Shown here piece by piece: positions 1-11,226 of a stretch of DNA of 64,000 nucleotides. The number at the start of each line of letters is the position of its first letter. Positions within the stretch are counted from its first letter, which is position 1. The notes beneath the pieces were generated by a model. The model was not told where the DNA came from and searched no databases. It was given only the letters and a program-made list of their open reading frames with translations. The position numbers and the translations under genes are program-made. The DNA is from Cepaea nemoralis (taxonomy: Eukaryota > Mollusca > Gastropoda > Stylommatophora > Helicidae). Location of the stretch: assembly GCA_014155875.1 (NCBI GenBank), contig JACEFZ010027926.1, positions 87,001 to 151,000 on the forward strand. The letters are read 5' to 3'.

Positions 1-279
1 CACAGATGTGAAATTCCAGCCAACACCTTGCAAACCCCGTCTCTAAGCCTTAGCCAAGGAAGGCGAGCTTTGTCGCAACACAGTTCCCGTGGAGATGATA
101 CTCCTGTACAGATCGAGATACAAGTCTCTGTATAAACCTGATGTGTGAAAGATGAGTGGTTAGAAATAGCGAGTTTAAGACGGACCTGAGTGCCCAATTT
201 GTTACCCATATATGCAAATACTTTTTCAGGACTTCAAGGGCCTGGGCGCCAATGCATCGAAATTAAGAGTTAAACAGAA
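1..279. other. Unassigned non-coding sequence
   Basis: I see no open frame, no repeat and no recognisable motif in this stretch. It sits directly before the degenerate CCAA-rich repeat. Confidence 0.5.
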
Positions 280-284
280 ATCGT

Positions 285-1128
285 TGAGAGGATCCACCAA
301 CAAACCTACCACCCAAACTATCAACCTACCTATCTAGTACCTACCAACCAACCAGCGATCCAACCAATCAACCAGCCACCCAGCGATCTAACCAATCAAC
401 CAACCAACCAGCGACCCAACCAATCAACCAACCAACCAGTGTCCCAACCAATCAACCAACCTACCAGTGACCCAACCAATCAACCAGCCACCCAGCGATT
501 CAATCAATCAACCAACCAGTGACCCAACCAATCAACCAACCAACCAGCAATCCAACCAATCAACCAACCAACCAGTGACCCCAACCAATCAACCAACCAA
601 CCAGCAATCCAACCAACCAGGAACACAGACAACCAACCAACCAGCCACCTAGTGACCCAACCAATCAACCAGCCAACCAGCGATCCAACCAATCAACCAG
701 CCACCCAGCCATCCAACCAATCAAACCAGCCACCCAGCCATCCAACCAATCAACCAGCCACCTAGCCATCCAACCAATCAACCAGCAACCAAGTGGCCCA
801 GCCAGCCAGCAACCCAGATAACCAGCCACACAGCGACCAAGCTAGCCAGCAACCCAGCCAACCAGCCACCCAGCCAACCAGAACCCAGACAACCAGCCAC
901 CCAGCGATCCAACCGACCAGGAACCCAGACAACCAACCAGCTACCCAGTGACCCAGCCAATCAACTAGCCACCCAGTGACCCAGCCAATCAACCAGTCAC
1001 CCAGCGAACCGACCAATCAACCAGCGATCCAATCAATCAACCACCCACCCAACGATCCAGCCAACCAGCAATCCAGACAACTAGCCAACCAACTAACCAA
1101 CCAATTAATCAATCAACCAACCAATCAT
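285..1128. repeat. Degenerate CCAAC/CAATCAACCAG minisatellite
   Basis: This tract is built from variants of the words CCAACCAATCAACCAGC and CAACCAACCAG. Substitutions such as CCACCCAGC and GACCCAACC give it an irregular 4-bp and roughly 16-24-bp periodicity. The Trp/Leu/Gly-rich and Asn/Gln/Pro-rich open frames across it are by-products of the repeat. Confidence 0.9.
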
Positions 1129-1160
1129 GGCATTGTTCCATAAATCTGAAAATGCTATCT

Positions 1161-1366
<206 letters not shown>

Positions 1367-1603
1367 CAAATTGGAGCCTCCAAAGAACGCCCCGAATCCA
1401 GAAGATACCTAGGAGGACACGTCATGAAAGTCACACACCTGCATCTCTTGTACGTACTCCCATCTGTTAGACTGTACGCTACAGCGAGTGACGAGCCACA
1501 CTGCTGTTCCCGTCTTCTTCTTGGCGATCTCATCTGTAAGGAAACGTCACTTCTGTCAGTACAGACATGACTTATGTGTATCGTGACACGTTACATCGAC
1601 TTT

Positions 1604-1682
1604 CACCATATCATCATCATCATAAATGAAATCGTCATCTTCACTATAATCATCATCATCACCATCATCACCAGCATCATGT
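1604..1682. repeat. (ATC)n microsatellite
   Basis: Interrupted ATC/CATCAT triplets. The flanks at 1390-1600 and 1690-2140 show nothing I can assign. Confidence 0.85.
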
Positions 1683-2149
1683 GTGGAAGTGGATCAGAGG
1701 CGCCCTGTGGCAGCTCGTACTTGGGAGAAATCCAGTAAGGGTCACAGTAAAGGTGCCTAAAATTCTGTACAATTCTTTGGTAGTGGAATGGACGCCTGCT
1801 CTTCTTTGATAATGGTGAACAGCTAGGAGTACCCGTCTGAATGTAAAAAGAAAGTAAGTGAGGATCTCCGTAGCGAACCGATCAAGCCTTAGGCCGGGTG
1901 CTGTGACGGGAGTGGGTTTCGTTTTCAGACTAGGTCGTTCAGACTACGTGTGCGATTTGCCCGGGGATCCAAGAGAGTCATCGGTGGAGCAACGGAGTTC
2001 GTGCATTGCGCGATGCTCACGACAGGCAACTTGTTGTCATGTGGGGACAGGCCCGTCCAGACGAGGCAAGTCGCGGTTCCGTGAGGCCAATTCTCTGAAC
2101 TTTAACCTTTTCATATAAAATAAGTAAATATAGAAGCCTTTATCACGCT

Positions 2150-2375
2150 GGCGTTCTAGCGAAGGGGTTGCGAATGCAATTCGTAATCCCGCATACCGCC
2201 TTCGAAACATAGCTGCGGACGATTTGGAAGCAAACCGTCTTGTGTTGGTATTCCTAAAATGAGTGTCGGTCGTTCAGAAAGCTCGGTAAACTACTGAAAG
2301 TACACTTGCCCAGACATCACAAACAGCCAAAGGATGTTGGAGTTGACTGCGACGTCCTGTAAAGGATATGCAGTT
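2150..2375 (+). mobile_element. tRNA-headed SINE (family S1), diverged copy
   Basis: This copy matches the reverse complement of copies at 10135-10361, 62615-62860 and 63711-63960. Shared blocks, in order, are a GTAATCCCGC-type head, GTCGGTC.TTCAGAAAGC, GCAAACTACTGA-like words and the 3' block GTCCTGTAAAGGATATGC. It is the most diverged of the long copies, and I see no clear target-site duplication. Confidence 0.65.
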
Positions 2376-2497
2376 AATTTGTGTTCACTCCATGGGGCTT
2401 ATGTTGTTGCCTCATAGTTTTAGACCGATCGGCACTGGGTGGCTGATGTGGTTAATATCACATGAGCCGACCGTGCTCCCAGGGAAATGTCCTGGTA

Positions 2498-2940
2498 CGA
2501 GGGGTAAGCGAATAAGTAAGTCACAAATGGCTGTAGAAAAAAAAATCTGCTTTATTTTCTAAACCGCGTTTTCATTTCACATTCAACTTCGCCGTCATTC
2601 GCGAAATGTCTCCCGCTAAGGTGGGTTGTCAATGTTTATGCGGACTACTGTTTGTCCCGTAAAGTGGTACAAAGCAGGGTAGAAAAAGTTACGAAGGCGA
2701 GTCAATAAGTAAGTCACACAATTCTGTGGGATGGCCGGTAAATGAAACCCAAGCACCCAGTTCTATGCAGTCGGTTTGGGAGGACTGATAAAACGATGGG
2801 ATAAGTGCATCAATGTTGGTGGAAATTATGTTGAGAAATAAAGGGACAATGTATGTATAAAAATAAACTGGTTTCAATTTGTTATCATATTTAATTATTT
2901 TTCTACAGCCATTGGTGACCTACTTATTGACTTTCCCTCG
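2498..2940 (+). mobile_element. Short mariner-like element with TA target duplication
   Basis: Terminal inverted repeats of about 43 bp begin CGAGGG and include AATAAGTAAGTCAC and AATGGCTGTAGAAAA. They are flanked by TA dinucleotides at 2496-2497 and 2941-2942. Inside, about 2795-2850, the plus strand reads RWDKCI..GGNYVEK then a stop, which resembles the C-terminal end of mariner transposases (family knowledge). A third copy of the TIR motif (GTCAATAAGTAAGTCAC) sits internally at about 2700, so this may be one deleted copy or one element inserted next to another. No full transposase remains. Confidence 0.7.
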
Positions 2941-3177
2941 TATTATTAACAGATGGATCGACCTGGCAGTCCGGGTCAATGAAGCAACAAATCCACGTGT
3001 TCATATATCACACGTTACACATCTCAACAGGGCGGTTGGAATTCGAAAAGAGTCTGCCGAATACACAACTGCACTTAGAAATGTTAAAAAAATAAAACGT
3101 TCTCACATTAATATCTGTTACACGTCTGAACCTGCCATACATACTTTGGTATTGGCGCCACGGAGTTCTTGTAGCGT

Positions 3178-3650
3178 GTGAGATTGTTATTATTTCAACA
3201 GGAAGTCACTCACGTCATAATTGTATTCGACTCCAGTAACATGCTGCAAGGAGTCGCAATCGGCAGCTTCCGCTCCGTATTAATAGACAGCATTCGGAAG
3301 TCGCACCTCACATCATCCACCTGGCTGTTCACACACCTACAAGCTGGCGTGAGGGGTGACCAACGCACAGACCAGTTGGCGAATATTGCATCCATGCACA
3401 CGGGAAGAAGCATGGGCAGGGCCGATATAATCAGTGCAGTACGGGCTCATTTGGCTGTTACTGCCGAGGCACCGACTCTAGCCCGACTGCACAACCTGGG
3501 AGTAAAGCCTGGTAAAGCACGACACTGTCGCCTTCGTGGGAGGGAGATGAGATGCCATCTTTATGGGAACAGTGGGCAGGAATACTTCGGGATGGCTGCT
3601 TCATCGGAGGACTGAGCAAGCATGCAACCCTCAGTGAGCAGTGACGTCGT
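3178..3650 (+). pseudogene. I-type LINE fragment, RNase H end (copy 1)
   Basis: The frame at 3178-3615 aligns with the C-terminal half of the RNase H domain in the larger LINE copies here. It has a SNMLQ block at the position of their SDSM, then LQAGVRGDQRTDQLAN at the position of their PGQAGVHGNEQSDKLA. The reverse transcriptase is absent, so this is a 5'-truncated or eroded copy. The sequence after the frame ends TCGTTCGAC and runs straight into an ATAAC repeat, which looks like the tail of this LINE. The second copy instead has TCGAC followed by a CTAA repeat. I infer a related but distinct subfamily. Confidence 0.65.
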
Positions 3651-3652
3651 TC

Positions 3653-3948
3653 GACATAGCATAACATAACAAAACATAACATAGTATAACATAACAAAAC
3701 ATGACATAATATAACATAACATAGCATAGCATAACATAACATAGCAGCATAGCATAACATAACATAGTAGCATAGCATAATATAACATAACATAACATAA
3801 CATAGCATAATATAACATAACATAACACAGCATAATATAGTATAACATAGTATAACATAACATAACAACATAACATAACATAACATAGCATACTATAATA
3901 TAACATAACATAGCATAATTTAGCATAACATAGCATAACATAACATAG
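3653..3948. repeat. (ATAAC)n microsatellite, probable LINE 3' tail
   Basis: Pentamer array of ATAAC/ATAGC words that starts right after the 3' end of the LINE fragment at 3178-3650. It is followed immediately by the truncated start of the next LINE copy. Tyr/Leu/Cys-rich minus-strand frames here are artefacts. Confidence 0.9.
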
Positions 3949-4220
3949 CATCACTGAAATTATTCTGGCGGCTACATAAAAGTATGAATTGGATAGTCAA
4001 GAATAAGAGTATTCCTGACTTCCAAGGTGCAGACCTCATCTGGCAGTGGAATGGCGAGAATAAGGGTAAAGCCTTGTTCGAACGCTGTCTAGAGCATAGT
4101 AACCAGACAGACATGAGAGGCCGAAATCTTACCAAGGCGGTCACATCAGATAAGTGCAAGGCCCAGGACATTTCAGATGAAGACAGAGTGACACTGAAAG
4201 AGATCAGGGCTGTGCTTCGA
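3949..4220 (+). pseudogene. LINE ORF2 fragment upstream of the RT domain
   Basis: The frame reads ...NWIVKNKSIPDFQGADLIWQ...ENKGKALFE... and matches the minus-strand copy around 34150-34440, which has the same text with few changes. In these LINEs this segment lies between endonuclease and reverse transcriptase. It stays open until the CA-rich insert replaces the next segment at 4221. The open frame running on to 4319 is insert sequence, not LINE. Confidence 0.65.
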
Positions 4221-4554
4221 ACGAACGAACGGACTTTATTTTCAAAGAGTAACAAATTGGGCATGCAGACCCGTACTACATTCGGCTCTTCCAATCACTC
4301 ATTTTTCGATCATCAATAGTGCATAATACATTCACATAGGAAAAACATTGTCAAAAGAATGTTGTGAACATAAACAATCCATATTGCCATGATATGAGAC
4401 ACATCACTCACCCACCCATCTCCCATCCATCCACACATACCCCCACACACACACATCCCCCACCCAAACACACACACACCCAGGCACACATACATTCCCC
4501 CACCCATCCACCCATGCCCCACATCCCACACCCACACCCCCATCTAAACACATC

Positions 4555-4629
<75 letters not shown>

Positions 4630-5896
4630 CTCCAACTCACCACACGTCCCCCCACAAACACATCCACCCACCCACACACCCCCAGTCACACATAAATGCA
4701 CCCACCGACCCACCCATTACCCACCCAAGCATCCCCAACCTGCACACATCTCCCCACCCACACACCACATATCCTCCACCACCCACCCACACACCACCAA
4801 CCACCCAGCCAAATACACTTCCCCCACCCCACATCCCCATCCACACATACCCCGCCAACACACACATCCCGCACCTACCCACACACAAACCCGCACCCAC
4901 CCTCATTTCCCTCAGTTACACAATCCCCACTCACAGAATCTCCCACAACCCACCCACACATCCCGAAACCACACACACACACATCTCCTACCCTACACAC
5001 ACTCACCCACTCACACATCCTCCAACCACCCGCACCCCAGTCACTCATCTCCCAATCACGGATCCCTTAACCACACATACCCCACCCACACACACCCCCA
5101 CCCACACATACACCCCCACCCATACACACATCCTCACACACAAATCCCCACCAACAACATATCCCCAATCCACAAACACACACCTCCTACCCACACACAC
5201 CCCATCGCCCACATATAACCCCTAAACAATCCCCCACCCACAATATCTTCCCACCCGCACACATCCCGGACCCATACACCCATCCCCACACACATCCATT
5301 CACTCTCGTATTCATCCCTCAACCACTCACACCCACACATCCCCCACCCACACATCCCCCACCCACCCATCAACACATACATCTTCCATCTACCCACCCA
5401 CACTCACACACCCAAACCACCCAGCCAAATATACATTCTTCCACCCTCACATACATCCTTTACCCACACACATCTCCCCTCCCACACAACACCCCACCGA
5501 TATACACATCCCCCACCCACACACACACGCCCCTCACACACATCCCCTATTCACATTCCTACCCACGCATCACTCTCCTACACACTCATCTCCCCACCCA
5601 TCTCCCACCCACCCACATATCCCTAACCTACAAACACCGTCACCACACACACTCATACGTCCTCCACCCACCCACACCTCCATCCACAAAGACATATCCC
5701 ACCCACACTCACATCCATACAACCATCCCCCACACCCATCACACACCCATCCCTCAACCCACACACCCCCACACACCCATTCACCCACACATCCCTCACC
5801 CACCCACCCACATACATATTCTCCACAAACACAACCTCCCACCCACCAACACACACACACTTCCAACCATCCACCCAAATATCCCCCACCCACACC
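4221..5896. repeat. CA/CCCACACA-rich tract replacing part of a LINE
   Basis: About 130 bases of ordinary sequence, starting with a short CGAA repeat, are followed by a 1.5-kb pyrimidine/adenine tract. The tract is built from CCCACCCACACA, ACATCCCC and CACAC words, with a pure (CA)n core at about 4557-4628. The 284-residue His/Pro/Thr frame on the plus strand and the Gly/Val/Cys/Trp frames on the minus strand are products of the repeat. The tract lies inside LINE copy 2 and ends abruptly where LINE homology resumes. Confidence 0.85.
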
Positions 5897-7030
5897 ATAG
5901 AGGAACTAGCGGATATTTACAACAAAAGCATAGGGAGTTCAAACATCAAGGAAGAGTGGTTACACAGCTATCTGATTCCCTTGTCGAAGCCTGGCAGAGA
6001 CCACACACAATTTCAGGGATATCGAGTTATAACCGTGCAGAATACAACAGGGAAGCTGCTGGAGAAGTTAATTGCCAGAAAACTATCAAGCCAGCTAGAG
6101 TGGAACCTGGACCAACGCAGCAGTCTTTGCCCATGATGTCTTTTAAGGTTTCCACTCAGGCATTGAAACATTTGCTGCAGCGATTGATCATGAGGACGCG
6201 TACAACAGAGAACTCTTAGTTGTTTTAATGCTTCAGCTTCTTGAACTCAGCGTAAGTCCTTTTCTCCTTAGTTGGATCAATGCAGCCCTCTTCCAAAGGA
6301 AAGTAGATGTTAGATGTGGCAGTTGGACTTCTGAACCAACAACAATATATCTTGGCCTGCCACAGGGATCACCATTATCTCCGGTGCTATTCAACGTGTA
6401 CACTGTGAGAATCACCGGCGAGCAGATCAAAGGACCGTGGAGAACACTGTCACATGTAGACGATGTGTTAGTGTATCGTCAGGGTAATGATAGAGATCAA
6501 GTTGCTGCTGAACTACAAACCGAACTCAATCGCATAAGCACTTAGTGTGTTGAAGCTGGGGTAATGGTCAACCCAACAAAGGCAACAGTGACATGGTTCT
6601 CTTTGATAACCATATTGTCAACACTCAAACACCAACTGTAAATCTGGGTTCAGAGACTGGGAAAGAACGTAGACAATGAATTACCTGGGGATACGATTTG
6701 AGCCTCGATTATACTGGGCACATAGACCAGGTGATAACAAAGGCCAAACGGGGTTTGGCTGCGATGCGGGTGATGGTCGCGGCAAACTGTGAGTAGCGCC
6801 ATCTATGTCTTCTTTACGAGGGGCTGGTCCTTTCCGTTTTGGAGTTTGCGATGGCGATCCTGCCTCTCAGCCATAAGCAGATGAAAAAAAAAATGGAAAG
6901 GATACAGAACGAAACTATGCGTATTATTCTTGGATGTACAAGAGATATGTCATGCAGGACGATGCGCTACCTTCTTGGTTTTCCAACCATGGGGGACAGA
7001 ATACAAATTTGCTGACCATGTGCCTACCTC
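5897..7030 (+). pseudogene. Reverse transcriptase domain of I-type LINE, broken
   Basis: Motifs in order: an IKEEWLH.YLIPL-like block (5947-5985), a GYRV-like block near 6018, LPQGSPLSPVLFNVY at about 6355-6400, and a degenerate catalytic motif HVDDVLVYR near 6450-6480, where YADD is usual. A thumb-like region follows (6790-7000, ending near AMRYLLGFPTM). Several frameshifts and stops separate the blocks, including a TAG after RIST near 6543, so the copy is dead. The segment holding motif A (near 6130-6230) is badly eroded. The minus-strand copy keeps that motif as VAEIDLEDGYNRV. Confidence 0.75.
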
Positions 7031-7239
7031 AGAGTCAAAGCAAAGACACAAAATCCACTGCAAAGCGAAAATAAGAAGGTAAAGGGCAGCAGGTTAAAAA
7101 GAGGAAAGTCGTGGATGGGTCAAACCGAAGACATCCTTCGACTTGAGGACATAGAACCTGGCGAGGAGTGTGAAGAAGTGCCAACAGAGGTTTGTACGTC
7201 CTTCTCAGTTTGCATCCAACTAGAAAAAATTCAGACAAG

Positions 7240-7740
7240 AAAATCCGACTGCTGTGAAGGCGGAAGTACAAGCTTTGATCTTCGAGAATTCTTTAGAGGG
7301 TGATGTTGTCATCTACACAGATGGGTCGGTCGGTCGACAAGTGAGAAGTTCATGGGCCTTTACGGCTCAGGTCGGAGGGAGAGTTATGAAGGAAGATGCT
7401 AGTGCTTTTGCGTTGACTACAAGTAGCCTGACTATGAAAGTCATAGTAGTATGTAAATCAATATCATGGCTCGAGACCCAGACATTCACCGGGCGTGTTT
7501 CCTTAGTGACTCAATGAGTATGCACAGGAAAATACAGATGGGGTGGGAGCTGAGAGAGTGGTTGCTGTCTCTTGAGCGGTCTCGGCTGGCAAAGATTAGT
7601 TTCATTTTCGTGCCAGGGCAAGCGGGTGTACACGGAAATGAGCAGTCTGACAAGCTTGCATGTTAGGCTACTGTGAAAGATGGTCGAGCAATGGACCAGG
7701 CTGATATTCCGAATACGCTACGAGAAGCAAGTCACTTGTG
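7240..7740 (+). pseudogene. RNase H domain of I-type LINE, broken
   Basis: The first acidic motif reads VIYTDGSV (about 7310-7330). A second block reads FLSDSMSM (about 7500-7520), and the C-terminal block is FVPGQAGVHGNEQSDKLA (7605-7665). These are the usual landmarks of a LINE-encoded RNase H. A frameshift between the first and second motifs and a stop right after KLAC break it. RNase H would degrade the RNA strand during target-primed reverse transcription. Confidence 0.75.
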
Positions 7741-7944
7741 AGAACCAAGTGATGACTGCAAATCTACAACCATGGTCAGTTAAAAGAGGGTGGCCAAATA
7801 AGAACACTACATAGGAAGTTAATGAAGATTAATAAACCAATACAGAACTGGTGTCGTTAGCCGCTACACGCTGCGAGTTTTACTGACGGCATCCGAGCAC
7901 TTATGAACTGAATGTTTCGAAGTGCAATGAAGATGATCTGTCGA

Positions 7945-7957
7945 CTAACAAACTAAC

Positions 7958-8042
<85 letters not shown>

Positions 8043-8077
8043 GACTGATTGACTGACTGACTGACTGACTGATCAAA

Positions 8078-8112
<35 letters not shown>

Positions 8113-8280
8113 GTAACTGACTGACTGACTGACTGACTAACTGACTGGCTGACTGACTGACTAACTAACTAACTGACTAACTAACTAGCTACGCAACTAG
8201 ATAACTAACTAACTAGCTAACTAATTAGCAAACTAGCCAACTAACTAACTAACTAATTAACTAAATAACTAACTAATTAA
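7945..8280 (+). repeat. (CTAA)n / (CTGA)n LINE 3' tail
   Basis: Tetranucleotide repeat beginning right after GATGATCTGTCGA. The minus-strand LINE copy has the same junction followed by the same repeat (31888-32036). It includes CTGACTGA patches, and CTAACTAA words again after 8080. I interpret it as an expanded LINE tail. Confidence 0.85.
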
Positions 8281-8356
8281 CCTAGCATAACTTAACATAT
8301 ATAACATAACATAACATAACATAACACAACATAACATAACATTACGTAACATAACA
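8281..8356. repeat. Short (ATAAC)n repeat
   Basis: AACATAACATAAC words following the CTAA tail. It has the same pentamer as at 3653-3948. Confidence 0.8.
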
Positions 8357-8380
8357 TTGATCTATTAAAGGATCAATGAG

Positions 8381-10000
8381 GACTCTCACAAACTGGACAT
8401 CCATACAGTGACCATCAGGCCAGGTCTCCAGCTGCCGTTGACTCTCACAGACTGGACATCCATACAGTGACCGTCAGGCCAGGTCTCCAGCTGTCGTTGA
8501 CTCTCACAGACTGGACATCCATACAGTGACCATCAGGCCAGGGTCTCCAGCTGTTGTTGACTCTCACAGACTGGACATCCATACAGTGACCATCAGGCCA
8601 GGTCTCCAGCTGTCGTTGACTCTCACAGACTGGACATCCATACAGTGACCGTCAGGCCAGGTCTCCAGCTGTCGTTGACTCTCACAGATTGAGCCACAGT
8701 GACCATCAGGCCAGGTCTCCAGCTGCCGTTGACTCTCACAGACTGGACATCCATACAGTGACCATCAGGCCAGGTCTCCAGCTGTCGTTGACTCTCACAG
8801 ACTGGACATCCATACAGTGACCATCAGGCCAGGTCTCCAGCTGTCGTTGACTCTCACAGACTGGACATCCATACAGTGACCGTCAGGCCAGGTCTCCAGC
8901 TGTCGTTGACTCACACAGATTGAGACACAGTGACCATCAGGTCAGGTCTCCAGCTGCCGTTGACTCTCACAGACTGGACATCCATACAGTGACCGTCAGG
9001 CCAGGTCTCCAGCTGTCGTTGACTCTCACAGACTGGACATCCATACAGTGACCATCAGGCCAGGTCTCCAGCTGTCGTTGACTCTCACAGATTGAGCCAC
9101 AGTGACCATCAGGCCAGGTCTCCAGCTGCCGTTGACTCTCACAGACTGGACATTAATACAGTGACCGTCAGGCCAGGTCTCCAGCTGTCGTTGACTCTCA
9201 CAGACTGGACATCCATACAGTGACCATCAGGCCAGGTCTCCAGCTGTCGTTGACTCTCACAGATTGAACATCCCTACAATGACCATCAGACCAGGTCTTC
9301 AGCTGTCGTTGACTCTCACAGATTGAACATCCCTTACAATGACCATCAGACCAGAACTCCAGCTGTCGCTGACTCTCACAGATTGAACATCCCTACAATG
9401 ACCATCAGACCAGATCTCCAGCTGTCGTTGACTCTCACAGATTGAACATCCCTACAATGACCATCAGACCAGGTCTTCAGCTGTCGTTGACTCTCACAGA
9501 TTGAACATCCCTACAATGACCATCAGACCAGGTCTCCAGCTGTCGTTGACTCTCACAGATTGAACATCCCTACAATGACCATCAGACCAGGTCTTCAGCT
9601 GTCGTTGACTCTCACAGATTGAACATCCCTACAATGACCATCAGACCAGGTCTCCAGCTGTCGTTGACTCTCACAGATTGAACATCCCTACAATGACCAT
9701 CAGACCAGGTCTCCAGCTGTCGCTGACTCTCACAGACTGGACATCCATACAGTGACCGTCAGGCCAGGTCTCCAGCTGTCGTTGACTCTCACAGACTGGA
9801 CATCCATACAGTGACCATCAGGCCAGGTCTCCAGCTGTCGTTGACTCTCACAGACTGGACATCCATACAGTGACCATCAGGCCAGGTCTCCAGCTGTCAT
9901 TGACTCTCACAGATTGAGCCACAGTGACATCAGACCAGGTCTCTAGATATCGTTAAATCTCACAGATTGAACTTACCTATAGTGACAATGAGGCAGGTCA
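8381..10000. repeat. 59-bp tandem array, about 27 copies, two subfamilies
   Basis: The unit begins GACTCTCACAGA and ends GCTGTCGTT; I count 59 bases. Subfamily A carries CTGGACATCCATACAGTGACC. Subfamily B, at about 9250-9720, carries TTGAACATCCCTACAATGACC. Some units are shortened, with TTGAGCCACAGTG. A-type units flank the B block on both sides, and units decay after about 9930. No open frame crosses it and there are no unique spacers. Confidence 0.92.
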
Positions 10001-10134
10001 TCACGAACATGTGCAATAGTTTGGTCTCTTGCCTACAATTGGTTGTTCGACCAAACCAGACCGACTTGCCGTAGCGTGGTCTCTTGTCTGGAGTGTGTGA
10101 ACCATATGACATAGAAACACACTATGGATATTTA

Positions 10135-10361
10135 ATAAAAAAAATTAATTTAGTTGCATGTCCTTCACAGGACGCAGCAGGCAACCCCAGCATTTTGCCT
10201 GTTCCTGATTCCTGGGCAAGATTTACATTCAATAGTTTGCCATTGCTTTCTGAACGACCGGAACCTATATCTTTTTTTCGAAAAACCAGCGCCGCTGTGT
10301 TTCGAACCCGTGTATACGGGATTACGAATCGCGTCCGTAACACCTTCGCCCCAGAGATGGT
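10135..10361 (-). mobile_element. tRNA-headed SINE (family S1) with 12-bp target duplication
   Basis: The copy is flanked by TATGGATATTTA at 10123-10134 and again at 10362-10373. The A-rich tail lies at the left end (10135-10142, AATAAAAAAA), so the element points to the minus strand. It shares the CCTTTACAGGAC-like, TTTGCCATTGCTTTCTGA and GGGATTACG blocks with the copies at 62.6 and 63.7 kb. The duplication and tail together are direct evidence of retroposition. Confidence 0.85.
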
Positions 10362-10599
10362 TATGGATATTTACCGCAGTGTTAACACGTGTGTAAAGAA
10401 GTATGGAGACAGTATTACAGAAAGCACGTATAAGGCTTGTATAGTTTGATTGAATGTTCACAGTTACTGGACGACATCAGAAAGAAGACATACGATGGTC
10501 ACAGTCGATTGATTGGACTTTTGTGTAAAGAAATATATGGACCACAGTCAGAACCCCAAAAAAAACAAAAAAACAAACAAACAAATAACTGGTACTTAC
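10362..10599. other. Unassigned intergenic or intronic sequence
   Basis: It starts with the right-hand SINE target duplication. It then holds short open frames on both strands with no recognisable domain, plus a short A/CAAA-rich patch near 10555-10585. If the fucosyltransferase gene is real, this is the start of its next intron. Confidence 0.5.
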
Positions 10600-10725
10600 A
10601 GTAGTTGGGCCTCTCTTTTAAAGGTTTTGGACTAAATCTAAGGGTGTAATATGGGACGAAGACGTCTGAGTCGACACGGTATGACATGATGAGGTTAATG
10701 CGAGCATTCCACGGAGAGTTTCCAT
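10600..10725 (-). CDS. Alpha-1,3-fucosyltransferase-like exon (GT10 catalytic segment)
   Basis: Read on the minus strand, the exon begins after TTTTCCCCCAAG and ends before GTAAGT, so both splice consensus signals are present and its 126 bases are phase 1 at both ends. It encodes GNSPWNARINLIMSYRVDSD followed by VFVPYYTLRF. The block around MSYRVDSDVFVPY is the GT10 fucosyltransferase hallmark (NWTMSYRxDSD.x.PY, family knowledge), which binds GDP-fucose in Golgi enzymes. The position normally held by FNWT reads INLI, a small departure. The upstream part of the domain fits the exon at 47960-48533 in phase and order. The C-terminal third of the enzyme is not in this window and would lie to the left. 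The family call is fairly secure; functionality is unknown. Confidence 0.68.
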
Positions 10726-11226
10726 CTTGGGGGAAAATAATGACAGCCAGTTGTGAACAAGGAAGCAAAAAAGGTTCAAATAAATGAGGAACCTTAAACA
10801 ATTGAAGTAGATATACATGTGAAAACAACGACACGTAATCGTTCATATCTTCATAGACTTTCATGTTCTGAGAGTACAGGTGAACAGATAGCCTGTATAT
10901 TCCACTTTCGTTTACCGTGACGTATGGAAGTACTTCAGGTCTTGTTTAAGCTTTCCTTTCATACTACCAGGAGACGCAGAATATAGAACGAACGAACGGT
11001 TCAACCCCTACACCGGACAGCTGGACTAAAATGTTGACCTGTCGTCCTTTACGTAAATTAAAGGTACCTCTAAAGTCGGAGAGGGTTCGCCTGATAGCGA
11101 AGGACTGTTAATAGGGAAAGCAATTCCACACGCAAAATGCAGTCCATCACTAGTATAAATAGTATTATGGACTACGCTTGAGTTCAAAGCGAGCGAGCAT
11201 AATAAATAAATAAATAAATAAATAAA
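10726..11226. other. Unassigned, probable intron start, with (AAAT)n
   Basis: The polypyrimidine tract and acceptor of the fucosyltransferase exon occupy the first bases. The rest has no recognisable coding content. A short AAAT repeat lies at about 11200-11226, against the left end of the foldback element. A CGAACGAACG word at 10988 recalls the start of the insert at 4220. Confidence 0.5.

Larger units (their letters stand above)
3949..8280 (+). mobile_element. I-type LINE copy 2, split by a CA-rich insert, with CTAA tail
   Basis: Pieces in order are a pre-RT segment (3949-4220), a foreign CA-rich insert (4221-5896), reverse transcriptase (5897-7030), RNase H (7240-7740), a 3' UTR (7741-7944) and a CTAA-type tail (7945 to about 8280). 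Alignment by eye with the minus-strand copy at 31888-35985 shows that the insert replaced about 85 bp of LINE sequence between the words GTGCTTCGA and GGAACTA. The 5' part is truncated at 3949, against the ATAAC repeat. The clade is inferred as I-like from the EN-RT-RNase H layout seen across copies. A tree would be needed to name it. Confidence 0.75.

Noticed and set aside
3458..3954. Tyr/Leu/Cys/Met-rich minus-strand frames
   Set aside because: They come from the ATAAC pentamer repeat.
4364..5218. A 284-residue His/Pro/Thr-rich open frame, the longest before 18 kb
   Set aside because: It is read from the CA-rich repeat, has no non-repeat domain, and both strands are open for the same reason.
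8381..10000. CRISPR-like appearance of the 59-bp array
   Set aside because: Units are directly contiguous with no unique spacers, and the surroundings are eukaryotic transposons.
10499..10864. The full 121-residue minus-strand frame as one protein
   Set aside because: Only the part between the AG at 10726 and the GT at 10599 shows the fucosyltransferase motif. The rest looks like intron read in the same frame.
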